From the NCBI RefSeq assembly GCF_030034735.1, contig NZ_CP125370.1:558001-622000 (forward strand): DNA of 64,000 nucleotides, in the 5' to 3' direction. The DNA comes from Paenibacillus sp. RC334. GTDB lineage: Bacteria; Bacillota; Bacilli; Paenibacillales; Paenibacillaceae. Every line of letters starts with the position of its first letter. Position 1 is the stretch's first letter. Made by a program: the position numbers and the translations under genes. Positions 55,271 to 64,000 of this stretch are shown here, piece after piece. Under the pieces are notes generated by a model, which was given only the letters and a program-made list of their open reading frames with translations, had not been told where the DNA came from and made no database searches.

Positions 55271-57628
55271 ATGATGGGAAGCAGAGTGATTACGCCATTC
55301 AACACAGACTGGAAATTTATGGAGGGTAATTACACGGGTGCCGAGAAGATGGATTATAACGATGAGCAATGGCGGCTCCTTCAAGTCCCTCATGACTGGA
55401 GTATAGAACAATCCTTTGATCCACATATGCTGTATGGCGGGAATCAAGCTTATTTGCCCAGATGGTCTGTCGGATGGTACCGAAAGCATTTTAATGTGAA
55501 GCCCTCTTCTCCAAAACAGCGCGTATACATACAATTTGATGGTATTCACAATAACAGTGAGGTTTGGATCAATGGGCATTTTGTGGGCAAGCGGCCTTAT
55601 GGATATGTTAGTTTTCAATATGATTTGACCCCATATATTCGGTGGGATGAGGATAACGTGATTGCTGTCAAAGTGGACAATACGACTCTTCCGCCTGACA
55701 GATGGTATTCGGGGTCCGGTATTTATCGTAATGTGTGGCTGATTTGTACGGATTATATTCATGTAACCGAATGGGGGACTTACATCACCACACCTGAAAT
55801 TTCGCCAGATGAAGCCAAGGTGAGTGCCAGAATCCAGGTTACTAATCATCATGAGCATGCCGTAGAGTGCAATATTGTGACTGAAATTCTGGACTCACAG
55901 GGACAAGTAAAAGGAAAAATTGAAAACCGAGTGACTCTTTCGGGCTTTGAAGCGGGCGAAATGGAGCAAAAAACGCGGGTTTTAGAGCCAGAATTATGGT
56001 CACCGGAGAACCCAGTGCTCTATGAAGCTCAAACAATCATTTATTGCGACAATAAAGAGGTAGATTGTTATCGAACCCCTTTTGGCATAAGAGAAGTGAA
56101 ACTGGACGCTCAAAAGGGTTTATTTCTGAATGGAAGCAGCTTGAAGTTAAAGGGAGTTTGCATTCACCATGATTTGGGCTGTCTGGGAGCTGCTTACCAT
56201 GATACAGCCATGAAAAGAAGACTACAGAAGCTGAAGGAAATGGGCTGTAACTCGATTCGTTTTGCCCATAATCCGATGGCACCTGAATTGTTGGATCTTT
56301 GTGATCAGATGGGGTTCCTGGTAATTGACGAAGCTTTTGACAAATGGAAATCTCTTTCCTATGAGCATTTATATGATGAATGGTGGGAAAAGGACCTGGA
56401 GGCGATGCTCGTAAGAGACAGAAATCATCCCAGCGTTTTCATGTGGAGTGTTGGGAATGAAGTAGAGAACCAGGGCCAACCGTCCATGCTCAAAATGTTG
56501 GAGCAACTCGTCGCCTTTTGCCATGAAAAAGATCCTACCCGGCCTGTTACATGTGCGCTTGAGCCGCATAATACACCGATCAGCTTGCGTGATGGTTCGA
56601 TTGAAGCCAAGGTAGAGCATACCAGGCTGCTGGCACAACGAGTGGACGTTCTGGGGTTAAACTATCAGGAGCAGTGGTATGAGCACTACAGAAGGGCCAT
56701 GCCGGATACGCTAATCATTGGAACGGAGACTTTCCCATACTATCGTGGTAAAGATAACCGGGTTAAAGGTTATTTGCCCCACAATCCTTGGTTTGATGTC
56801 GTTAATCATGATTATGTGATGGGTCAATTTGTTTGGAGCGGGATTGACTATCTGGGAGAAACAAGCTATCCCTCCAAAGGGTGGTCCTCGGGCCTGATTG
56901 ATACTTGCGGGTTCCGCAGACCTGTATCCTATCTTCAACAAAGTTTATGGTCAGATGAGCCTATTGTGCACATTGCTGTACTTCACGAACGTATGAAGCC
57001 GGAACACAATCCATCGTGGACGATGCACTGGAAATCTCCGGGTATGGAAGATCATTGGACATTTCCTGAATACGGCGGAAAATTGATACGGTTAGTTACC
57101 TTCACCAATTGTGAGAGCGTGGAATTGATCGTGAACGATGAATCTTACGGTGAGAGAAAGCTTGCCGATTATCCTGATCATTTAATCAAATGGGAACTCC
57201 CCTATACACCGGGCAAAATCCGGGCTATTGGCAGTAATGGAAATCAGAAGGTCTGTGAGCATGAATTAACCACTGCCGGACTTCCCTATGGTCTAAAGTT
57301 GCAGGCTGATCGGACGGTTCTACCTGCTGATGGTCATGAAATATCTCATGTAGAGGTAACTGTTACAGACCAAGATGGAATTATTGTACCTAATCAGGAA
57401 TTTGGTTTAGCCTTTAAACTACATGGTGATGGTCGTATCCTTGGAATAGATAACGGTGATCTCACCAGTGATGAACCCTTCCAGGGAAACCAGATACGAA
57501 CACACAGAGGCAGGTGTCTCGTTATTGTGCAATCCGGGTATCTGGCAGGTGAGCTGTTGCTTCAAGCTTCAGCAGATGGAGGGTTGCAGGGAGAAACCAG
57601 ACTAAATATTGAGCATGAATACAAATGA
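55271..57628 (+). CDS. GH2 beta-galactosidase
   Basis: 785 residues from the ATG after GGAGG. Jelly-roll sugar-binding domain (LQVPHDWSIEQSF, GWYRKHFNV, VWINGHFVGKRPYGY), immunoglobulin-like domain, then TIM barrel: GVCIHHDLGCLGAA, SIRFAHNPMAPELLDLCDQM, acid/base Glu in FMWSVGNEVENQG and nucleophile Glu in LIIGTETFPYYRG. C-terminal DUF4982-type and Ig-like domains follow. Cytoplasmic (no signal peptide). Hydrolyses beta-galactosides or related beta-glycosides released by the operon enzymes. Confidence 0.9.
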   Translation: MMGSRVITPFNTDWKFMEGNYTGAEKMDYNDEQWRLLQVPHDWSIEQSFDPHMLYGGNQAYLPRWSVGWYRKHFNVKPSSPKQRVYIQFDGIHNNSEVWINGHFVGKRPYGYVSFQYDLTPYIRWDEDNVIAVKVDNTTLPPDRWYSGSGIYRNVWLICTDYIHVTEWGTYITTPEISPDEAKVSARIQVTNHHEHAVECNIVTEILDSQGQVKGKIENRVTLSGFEAGEMEQKTRVLEPELWSPENPVLYEAQTIIYCDNKEVDCYRTPFGIREVKLDAQKGLFLNGSSLKLKGVCIHHDLGCLGAAYHDTAMKRRLQKLKEMGCNSIRFAHNPMAPELLDLCDQMGFLVIDEAFDKWKSLSYEHLYDEWWEKDLEAMLVRDRNHPSVFMWSVGNEVENQGQPSMLKMLEQLVAFCHEKDPTRPVTCALEPHNTPISLRDGSIEAKVEHTRLLAQRVDVLGLNYQEQWYEHYRRAMPDTLIIGTETFPYYRGKDNRVKGYLPHNPWFDVVNHDYVMGQFVWSGIDYLGETSYPSKGWSSGLIDTCGFRRPVSYLQQSLWSDEPIVHIAVLHERMKPEHNPSWTMHWKSPGMEDHWTFPEYGGKLIRLVTFTNCESVELIVNDESYGERKLADYPDHLIKWELPYTPGKIRAIGSNGNQKVCEHELTTAGLPYGLKLQADRTVLPADGHEISHVEVTVTDQDGIIVPNQEFGLAFKLHGDGRILGIDNGDLTSDEPFQGNQIRTHRGRCLVIVQSGYLAGELLLQASADGGLQGETRLNIEHEYK

Positions 57629-57631
57629 CAG

Positions 57632-57736
57632 TTCAAGGTTGAGGAAGCGGTCGATCTGACACGTGAAGCGGATGTAGCCGTATTGGTACGGCAGCAGCAG
57701 TGCCGCCAGTTCGGCGTAGCCTTACGGATACGGTAA
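57632..57736 (+). pseudogene. Possible GH3 fragment
   Basis: VEEAVDLTREADVAVLVRQQ resembles the xEAVxLAxxADVAVV segment of GH3 beta-glucosidases; it stops at 57734. No start or other part is present. The rest of 57737-57960 shows nothing recognisable. Confidence 0.35.
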
Positions 57737-57966
57737 CGTCCGAGTTTGTGATCGAGCGTTCATGATAGGCCTGATGATTCATTTTGGAGCTTGCCGTTTC
57801 TGATATGTAGAAGCACGAGATGATGGAAGGTGCGCGTTTTTTCACTCGTCTTTGTCCTTTGAAAAACAGTCGAGTTTAAAATTGAAAATGTTGTGTAACT
57901 CACAATATTTTCGGAAATAATTATGATAACTCCTTTATGGTGAGCCAGCTTTTGTTAAGAGCTTTT

Positions 57967-58002
57967 GAAAAACGCATTGTGAAAGGTCTTTGCGTTTTTT
58001 TT
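57967..58002 (+). terminator. Terminator
   Basis: AAAAACGCA pairs with TGCGTTTTT around an 18-base loop, followed by further T. Confidence 0.65.
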
Positions 58003-58048
58003 ACGCTTTGTTTTTTTCTAAATATAAGCAGTGAGGATGTGTTTCGCA

Positions 58049-58852
58049 TTGCCCAAAACCAATATAAACGGATATAGTATGCATTACACGGATCGTGGAA
58101 AAGGGACGGCGATCCTGTTCGTTCATCCTCCAGTGTTGACAAGTTCGAATTTTCAATATCAAATTCAGGAATTGTCTGATCGTTTTCGTACAGTCGCTTT
58201 TGATATTCGGGGTCATGGTCAAAGTGAGCCTTCCAAGAAAGCGATTACCTATCCGTTAATTGCCGAGGATATGAGGCAGCTCATGGACGAGTTGAAGATA
58301 GAGAGGGCATTTTTATGCGGTTATTCGATAGGTGGCTCCATTGTGCTTGACTTTCTGTTAGCCTATCCTGATCGATCCCTGGGCGGCATTATCATCGGTG
58401 GCATGTCGGAAGTTGGCGGTAGGGAATTAAAAAATAAAATATCACTTGGACATATGTTCTCCAAGCTGGGATTGATCAGTCCGATTGCTTTCTCCACTGC
58501 TTGGAGTCAAGCTCATAAAAATTTATCATTGTTCTGGACGTTGTTTAACGATGCCAGAAAAGGAAACGCCAAAAACGCGGAGCAATATTACAATTATAGT
58601 CTGCACTATAACTGTACAGCACATTTGCAGGAAATAAATCATCACGTCCTGTTGATTTACGGAGAGAAAGACAAACTCTTTTATCCATATGCCCGGTTGT
58701 TGCATGAACGATTGCCCCAAAACGAGCTGATTTTTATCGAAGATATGGATCATCGAATTCCTACGAAAGCAGCCAAACCATTAAACCGATTAATTAGCCA
58801 GTTTGTAAGTCGCTTAGGCCATGATGTAATGAGTGAAGAGAACGGAGTCTAG
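58049..58852 (+). CDS. Alpha/beta hydrolase
   Basis: 267 residues from TTG 58049, chosen because MPKTNINGYSMHYTDRGKGT is the typical family start; the GAGG site is 12 bases upstream, a little far. Core features: oxyanion-hole LFVHPPVL, DIRGHGQSE, nucleophile elbow CGYSIGGS (G-x-S-x-G), Asp in IYGEKDKLFYP and His in IEDMDHRIPTK. Substrate unknown. No signal peptide. Confidence 0.88.
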   Translation: MPKTNINGYSMHYTDRGKGTAILFVHPPVLTSSNFQYQIQELSDRFRTVAFDIRGHGQSEPSKKAITYPLIAEDMRQLMDELKIERAFLCGYSIGGSIVLDFLLAYPDRSLGGIIIGGMSEVGGRELKNKISLGHMFSKLGLISPIAFSTAWSQAHKNLSLFWTLFNDARKGNAKNAEQYYNYSLHYNCTAHLQEINHHVLLIYGEKDKLFYPYARLLHERLPQNELIFIEDMDHRIPTKAAKPLNRLISQFVSRLGHDVMSEENGV

Positions 58853-59031
58853 ACCTGTATCAAAAGCAGACACTTTTACTACTATAGCCATGTGAACTGG
58901 AGCTGAAGTGCATTTGAGGGATTTGAATTTGCGTTTTATCCAAAAGCTATGTATAGAATATTAAAAAAATTGTATACTGTTCAGACTATAATTCCATGCT
59001 ACATGCCGTGGGAATGAGAGGTATGGCATTT

Positions 59032-59772
59032 ATGTATAGAGTGGCTATCTGCGATGATGAGTACAAGCAAAGAGAGCTTGTTAAAAATATGCTGATCGCT
59101 TTATCAATCAAAACAAATATAGAATTTAAAGTGGAGTTATTCGACTCAGGAGAACAACTGGTATCTCATTATCTAAACCATGAATCGCCATTCCATATCT
59201 TAATATTGGATATTGAAATGAACGGCATGAACGGAATTCAAACAGCCCAAAAAATAAGGAGTTTGCGTCACCTTGATGAACAGATTGTTTTTTTAACGAG
59301 CTATCCCGAGTATATGCTGGAAAGCTTTGACGTGGTCACATTTCAGTATTTAATAAAACCGATTGCTTCCCATATCCTTGAGGAAAAAATGATAAAGCTG
59401 TGTCAGTACTTTCAATCTCTCGATAAAAAATTCGTTATCATCAAGTCAGCTTATGAAGAGGTGCTTTTAAAATATGATGATATCATTAGTATTGAAGTGG
59501 CCAAAAGCTTAACCATAAAAAACAAGCTGCATTTTGTAACCTCTACACAAACCTATGATAGCAAAGGGATTCTTTCAGATTATGCATCAGCATTAAAGGA
59601 GTATAATTTTCTGCAAATTCATCGTTCGATTATTATAAACTTAATTCATGTCAAAAAATTTGCTGGCGGTGATGTTTTGATGTCAAATGGTGTGAAGCTG
59701 CCTATTGGACGTTCTAAAGTAAAAGAAGTTAAAGATTTGTATACCAAATTTATGATCATGAAGATGCATTAA
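59032..59772 (+). CDS. LytTR-family response regulator, AgrA-like
   Basis: 246 residues from ATG 59032 after GAGAGGT. Receiver domain with acidic pair D8/D9, phosphorylation site D60 (LILDIEMNGMNG) and K109 (YLIKPI), followed by a LytTR DNA-binding domain (YDDIISIEVAKSLTIKN, FLQIHRSIIINLIHVKKF). The histidine kinase gene follows after one base. AgrA/BlpR-type regulators control peptide-dependent quorum sensing or secreted enzymes. An imperfect LytTR half-site (ACTGTTCAG, 58975-58983) and a TATAAT (58987) lie in its promoter, so autoregulation is possible. Confidence 0.93.
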   Translation: MYRVAICDDEYKQRELVKNMLIALSIKTNIEFKVELFDSGEQLVSHYLNHESPFHILILDIEMNGMNGIQTAQKIRSLRHLDEQIVFLTSYPEYMLESFDVVTFQYLIKPIASHILEEKMIKLCQYFQSLDKKFVIIKSAYEEVLLKYDDIISIEVAKSLTIKNKLHFVTSTQTYDSKGILSDYASALKEYNFLQIHRSIIINLIHVKKFAGGDVLMSNGVKLPIGRSKVKEVKDLYTKFMIMKMH

Positions 59773-59773
59773 T

Positions 59774-61078
59774 ATGATGGAATATAACTACCTGCTTCTT
59801 AATTTATGTGTTGTACTGGTGATGTGCTTTCAGGTAAATTTTTACTTTAACTCCGTTTTTGATAAATCCAATCGAAAACCAAATAGAAGATTCATGTATT
59901 TCATCATTTTTGGATCACTGAACATCTTATACTTAAATGTTTATTTGTCCCCGACGCTATCCTCTATTTTGGCATTAATCGTCATATTTAGTTTAGCGCT
60001 ATCTTATACAGTGGAAATCAAGACAAAGATCATTTTTTCCATACTTTATGCTGTATTGTTCACCATTGTTAATTTTATATCCCTGTATATTTTATATGCT
60101 GTAGACTCCGTCAAGATTAGCAACTTCAGTCATTTGAGCGGACAAGATCACTTGATATTTTCTAAGGTTATGTTACTCAGCTGTATTATCATGTTTGCTG
60201 TCATTCAGATTATACGATTATTTGCCAAACGCAGAACCTTCCCTTTGCATACTCGTTACTACATTTTATTTTTAATCGTTCCCATCATAAGTATATACCA
60301 GGTCAATGTTTTATCTGTTTATAGTGAAAAGAATATGTATTATTTTGTATCTATTATTAGCTTTATTTTCTTAAATGTTTTTATCATATACATCTTCGAT
60401 AATATCATTGAAAAATTCCAGTTAATGCATGAAAATGGCCAATTACAACATCAGATGGACTACCAGGATGCTAACTACGAAAAAACGGTTCACAGCTTTA
60501 AAAATATGAAAAGAATCATTCATGACACACACCAACAGTTTTTGTATATTGAAGAATGTATCAAGAGAAATGAATTAGCTGAGGCAAGTGAACATATTAA
60601 GGTCACATTAAATAAAATCGAAGGAGCCTATCAAAGGGTTAACACCGGTAATCTGGTTATAGATGCTCTTGTCACGAATAGTCTTAATATTGCTCAGGCC
60701 AATGGCATCAAGGTGGATACCCAACTTAACTTATACTCACAGAAAGTGAATATTGAACGTTATGACTTGTGTGTCGCTCTGGGCAATATGCTGGATAATG
60801 CCATAGAAGCATCTAAAAAGGTCAAGATTGCGGATGACAGATACCTTCTTATTAAAATACATTCCAATGAATCTGGGCTTTTTATTCACATCCTGAATCA
60901 TATGGAGAATGAAGTTGCCCATTTGCATAGTCAAAAATCAAACCCGGATATTCATGGTATTGGCTTAACCAATATATCCAGAATATGTGATAAATACGGT
61001 GGAAACATGACCATTGAAACGAAAAATAAAATATTTAATAATATGGTTTTATTACCATTTTATAAGGATAATCCTTAG
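59774..61078 (+). CDS. Sensor histidine kinase, AgrC-like (GHKL family)
   Basis: 434 residues. Six or seven membrane spans fill residues 1-210, without a classical extracytoplasmic sensor domain. The dimerisation helix holds the phospho-acceptor H250 in MKRIIHDTHQQF, followed by a GHKL ATPase domain with ALGNMLDNAIEAS (N box) and IHGIGLTNISRI (G box). This is the HPK10/AgrC architecture that senses peptides. No agrB/agrD-like peptide genes are adjacent. Co-transcribed with the LytTR regulator. Confidence 0.92.
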   Translation: MMEYNYLLLNLCVVLVMCFQVNFYFNSVFDKSNRKPNRRFMYFIIFGSLNILYLNVYLSPTLSSILALIVIFSLALSYTVEIKTKIIFSILYAVLFTIVNFISLYILYAVDSVKISNFSHLSGQDHLIFSKVMLLSCIIMFAVIQIIRLFAKRRTFPLHTRYYILFLIVPIISIYQVNVLSVYSEKNMYYFVSIISFIFLNVFIIYIFDNIIEKFQLMHENGQLQHQMDYQDANYEKTVHSFKNMKRIIHDTHQQFLYIEECIKRNELAEASEHIKVTLNKIEGAYQRVNTGNLVIDALVTNSLNIAQANGIKVDTQLNLYSQKVNIERYDLCVALGNMLDNAIEASKKVKIADDRYLLIKIHSNESGLFIHILNHMENEVAHLHSQKSNPDIHGIGLTNISRICDKYGGNMTIETKNKIFNNMVLLPFYKDNP

Positions 61079-61107
61079 ACAGTATGTTGTTTAGGGATTG
61101 TTTTTTT
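61070..61107 (+). terminator. Terminator of the two-component operon
   Basis: AATCCTTA (overlapping the kinase stop) pairs with TAGGGATT with one G-T pair, then T7. Confidence 0.7.
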
Positions 61108-61201
61108 CGTTTAAGGGTGCCTTTTATATATAGAATCCTCGTTCATTGTATGATCAGTCCAGTAATAAAATCTGGGAAGTCATAAGAGGAGGAAATATGG
61201 A

Positions 61202-63241
61202 ATGAAGAAAATAATAGCTGTGTTCATTTCGGCTATGCTTTTTGTACTGCCGATGACGAATGCTTTTGCTCAAGGCAATCCTGAACCTATCAAGGAAAAG
61301 GCTCGCAATCTGGCTTCAGAACTAGTGTCCAAATACGGTGTTAGCGGTGTGCAGTATGCCATTATGGGCCATGGAAACATCGTATTATCGGATAGCGTGG
61401 GTGTAAAGAATAAAGCAACCAACGAGCCGATCACCAAAGATACGATGTTCGGTATCGGCTCTATCAGCAAAATGTATGTATCTGCTGCAACGATGATGCT
61501 GGTGGATGCCCATAAGGTAGATATTGATCAGCCGTTAACAACGTACATTAAGGACTTTAAAATGTCTGATGAAAGATACAAACAAATTACACCGCGTATG
61601 CTGTTGAATCATTCATCAGGTCTTTACGGTGCCCACTATACAAATAGTATGTTGTTTAATGACAATGATACAGAAAATCATGATGAGCTATTACTGAGAT
61701 TACGATCAGAAACTTTAAAATCCAACCCCGGCGAATATTCTGTATATAGTAATGATAGTTTTCAATTGCTTGAAATATTGGTTGAACGGGTGAGTGGTCT
61801 AAGTTATACCGAATTCCTGACAAAGCATATTAGCGCCCCTTTGGGTTTGAACTCTACGAAAACACCACTCGATCAGTTTGACAGACAAAAGCTGTCCAAA
61901 ACTTATTTTCCTGCGATTGAGGGAGCCTTACCCGTTGAAAATGCCAATGTGCTTGGAACAGGAGGCTTATACTCCACCGCAGAAGAGTTGGCTATGTTTT
62001 CAGAAGTATTAACGGGGAACAGAACCGATATTTTATCTGCACAATCAGCACAGTCCATGCAAAGCCATGAATATCGAAAAGGAATATGGGTACCTGAAGA
62101 GACAAACAGCTTTAATTATGGGCTTGGCTGGGATGCGGTTCAGTTGGCACCGTTTAGTGATTACGGAATAACTGCGCTATCCAAGGGTGGGGATACTGTT
62201 TTGTATCACTCTGCTTTGATCACCCTACCTGAGCATCAAATTTCTATGGCTGTGCTTTCATCTGGAGGGTCTTCCATCCTGGATAGCATTTTTGCTTCTA
62301 ACGTTTTATTGGAGCTTTTAAAAGATAAGGGCATCATAAAAGACATCATACCAGATAAAACATTTGAGCCGCCTGTAAAAGTGGAAATGCCATCTGATTT
62401 ACTTTCTTATTCGGGATTATACGGTTCTGTGGGTACAACCATCAATGTAGAGATTAAAAACGGTGAGTTTGATTTACCTGCTCTGGAGGGATTCGTCCCG
62501 GCGCAAAAATATGTGTATACAGGCGATGGACGATTCAAAAGCAGTGATGGCAGTGTAGCCGTAAGTTTTGACAAACAAAAAAACGGGAAAACATATATTA
62601 AGGCTAACATATATTTAAACTTTTCGGGATTAGGGCAAATGGTTATGGTGGTTTATGAATATCAAAAGCTGGATGCCAATCCTCTAAATACTACAGTTAA
62701 AAAGGCATGGGAACATAGAAACGGAAAAAATTATTATGCTTTGGATGAAAAGATTTCTTCCATATTCTATCTGTCCTCATCATTTATAACGAAAAAAATA
62801 TCCGTTGATCATGATGGATACGCAAGTGGTACTAAAATTGTGGATGAGAATAAAGCAGTTAATGCCGTTGAGATTCCTGTTATGAGTGGAAGAGATGCAT
62901 TTGACCTGAATTTTAATACCAAGGATGGTTCAGAGTATTTAACTATAGATGGACAGTCCTATATCAGTGAAGATACTGTTAAACCCATCCCGGGCGGGAA
63001 ATCAGTGTACACCATACCGTCTAATGGCCAAGCCACATGGTTTAAAATAGATAAAAACTCAGCCAATAAAACGATGACGGTTGATGTTCCAACAAGCGGA
63101 GGGTTTGCTGTCTATGATGAAAAAGGAGCAGTTGTAGATTTTTCAACTGCCAGCCACAACAATTCGGTTGTTCTGCCCCAAGGTGGCTTAATCGTTTTGG
63201 GTGGCAATGCAGGGGATGTATTTAAAATCAATTTGAATTAA
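61202..63241 (+). CDS. Secreted serine hydrolase, beta-lactamase/penicillin-binding (class C) family
   Basis: 679 residues. Sec signal peptide (cleavage probably after NAFA, residue 23). Serine hydrolase domain: catalytic S87-x-x-K90 in GIGSISKMYV, Y182-x-N184 in VYSNDSFQL, and LSKGGDTVLYHSAL as the possible K/H-x-G block. The last 300 residues form beta-rich extra domains. The family includes beta-lactamases, D-aminopeptidases and peptidoglycan or lipid esterases. It directly follows the two-component system, which could control it. GAGGAGGAAAT precedes the ATG. Confidence 0.9.
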   Translation: MKKIIAVFISAMLFVLPMTNAFAQGNPEPIKEKARNLASELVSKYGVSGVQYAIMGHGNIVLSDSVGVKNKATNEPITKDTMFGIGSISKMYVSAATMMLVDAHKVDIDQPLTTYIKDFKMSDERYKQITPRMLLNHSSGLYGAHYTNSMLFNDNDTENHDELLLRLRSETLKSNPGEYSVYSNDSFQLLEILVERVSGLSYTEFLTKHISAPLGLNSTKTPLDQFDRQKLSKTYFPAIEGALPVENANVLGTGGLYSTAEELAMFSEVLTGNRTDILSAQSAQSMQSHEYRKGIWVPEETNSFNYGLGWDAVQLAPFSDYGITALSKGGDTVLYHSALITLPEHQISMAVLSSGGSSILDSIFASNVLLELLKDKGIIKDIIPDKTFEPPVKVEMPSDLLSYSGLYGSVGTTINVEIKNGEFDLPALEGFVPAQKYVYTGDGRFKSSDGSVAVSFDKQKNGKTYIKANIYLNFSGLGQMVMVVYEYQKLDANPLNTTVKKAWEHRNGKNYYALDEKISSIFYLSSSFITKKISVDHDGYASGTKIVDENKAVNAVEIPVMSGRDAFDLNFNTKDGSEYLTIDGQSYISEDTVKPIPGGKSVYTIPSNGQATWFKIDKNSANKTMTVDVPTSGGFAVYDEKGAVVDFSTASHNNSVVLPQGGLIVLGGNAGDVFKINLN

Positions 63242-63247
63242 GCGTGT

Positions 63248-63280
63248 AGCCGCTTCTGAAAAAATTCAGGAGCGGCTATT
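63248..63280. terminator. Terminator between hydrolase and mannanase genes
   Basis: AGCCGC-TTCTGAA pairs with TTCAGGA-GCGGCT around a short A-rich loop; convergent genes on both sides. Confidence 0.7.
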
Positions 63281-63314
63281 ATGATATAAGGTCTTCATTT
63301 TAGGTTGTGTGTTT

Positions 63315-64000
63315 TTAAAAGATACCCGCTTTTTTCGATGTTTCTTTGATCCCATTGGCTCCGTTAACTACAGTTTTACCCCAATCAGTCAGACTGCCAT
63401 TAGGTCCTGTTACAAGATCAAGATAGGAAAGGTCGGAATTGTTACCATACCAGGACCAGGCTAACCAGCCTATACCTTTGGATTGGCCGTATCTCATGAT
63501 TTCTGTCTCATCGACATCCGCTCCCTGATGGTAACCGCCAAATTCACCAATAATCAGTGGAAGTCCTTTATTCAGAACGTTATCAATATTGGTGCGTACA
63601 GTTTGAGCATCTTTACCAGCGAACTCATACATATGGATGGAGAATACTGTATTCTTCAATGTATCAGCTGCAAAAACAGATGTACCATAGTCCGTGATAG
63701 ACTGAGGATATTGTCCCCATCCGGCACAATCGACGATTAGCGTATTTTTGATTCCTGCGTTTCTGAGCTTGGGAATGGCTTGCTTGTACCCATCAGCCCA
63801 ACCGCTTCCATTCCACGTTCCATACCATTCGTTAGCAATGTTTACGATAACTCTGTCTTCCCTGCCGATCAAAGCATCTTTTATGCTAATCCAGTAATTC
63901 ACAGCCGCATCCAAAGACGCATAATCGTCTTTGCCTGTAGCGTCATGAACTTCAAGTACAGCAATCATTTTATGATTTGAGATAAGAGAGATCATATTTT
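63315..64000 (-). CDS. GH5 endo-beta-1,4-mannanase, C-terminal part (5' end outside window)
   Basis: The frame is open to the window edge; about 228 residues are visible. NHKMIAVLEVHDATGKDDYA, acid/base Glu in VIVNIANEWYGTWNGSG, VFSIHMYEFAG and nucleophile Glu in PLIIGEFGGYHQGADV, then WLAWSWYGNNSDLSYLDL, match GH5_8-type alkaline mannanases. It cleaves beta-1,4-mannan, probably secreted (the signal peptide would be outside the window). The gene ends with a short basic tail (KETSKKAGIF). Confidence 0.88.
   Translation of the reverse strand, partial: NMISLISNHKMIAVLEVHDATGKDDYASLDAAVNYWISIKDALIGREDRVIVNIANEWYGTWNGSGWADGYKQAIPKLRNAGIKNTLIVDCAGWGQYPQSITDYGTSVFAADTLKNTVFSIHMYEFAGKDAQTVRTNIDNVLNKGLPLIIGEFGGYHQGADVDETEIMRYGQSKGIGWLAWSWYGNNSDLSYLDLVTGPNGSLTDWGKTVVNGANGIKETSKKAGIF

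Noticed and set aside
61089..61115. Two GTTTA-type repeats as a LytTR binding site before the serine hydrolase gene
   Set aside because: The first repeat is the right arm of the kinase terminator, and the spacing (20 bases) is not the usual 21-22, so the terminator explains it better.

Overview
The window reads as chromosomal DNA of a Paenibacillus, probably near the P. polymyxa group. This rests on Firmicute-style strong Shine-Dalgarno sites with frequent TTG and GTG starts, a T-box-controlled thrS, luxS, small ytr-type GntR/ABC operons, many secreted or cytoplasmic glycoside hydrolases, and moderate GC with scattered AT-rich accessory DNA. The species is inferred from protein style only; no rRNA gene is present. 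Where the annotated start differs from the longest open frame, it was chosen from the ribosome binding site.

Bases 1-29226 are mostly core genome: the end of a glycosyltransferase, an isolated 3' piece of ssrA (tmRNA), a TetR/DUF3995 pair, T-box-thrS, a small alarmone synthetase, luxS-SDR-metQ, a UvrD-like helicase, a zinc-ribbon protein, a TrmB-like regulator, a Nudix hydrolase, a histidine phosphatase, mscL, a carboxymuconolactone-decarboxylase-like gene paired with an ECF41 sigma factor, a dense DnaA-box cluster (18009-18188), a UgtP-like glycosyltransferase, map, an MOP-type exporter, a hemerythrin/DUF438 protein, and a five-gene GntR/ABC operon with a palindromic operator over its promoter.

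Bases 29227-43400 form an accessory and decaying zone. It holds a broken toxin gene beside an intact Imm8-like immunity gene, a TetR/old-yellow-enzyme pair with matching palindromes, a WYL regulator divergent from a GH1 phospho-beta-glucosidase across a 27-bp palindrome, an IS3 relic, an IS630 element whose transposase has lost its catalytic Glu through two compensating indels, a truncated aldo/keto reductase, a TetR gene with an internal stop, an SDR with two frameshifts, an IS5 relic, an MFS exporter and a DUF1064-like nuclease.

Bases 43472-64000 are metabolic. An acyl-CoA-dehydrogenase-like flavoenzyme and a BASS transporter come first. An AraC regulator then faces a glycan-degradation operon: a DUF5107/TPR protein with one frameshift, a cellulase-like GH, a GH35, then a Nif3-like protein and a GH2 beta-galactosidase. 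No sugar transporter lies inside that cluster. An alpha/beta hydrolase, an Agr-like LytTR/GHKL two-component system without agrB/agrD, a secreted SxxK serine hydrolase and the C-terminal part of a GH5 mannanase close the window.
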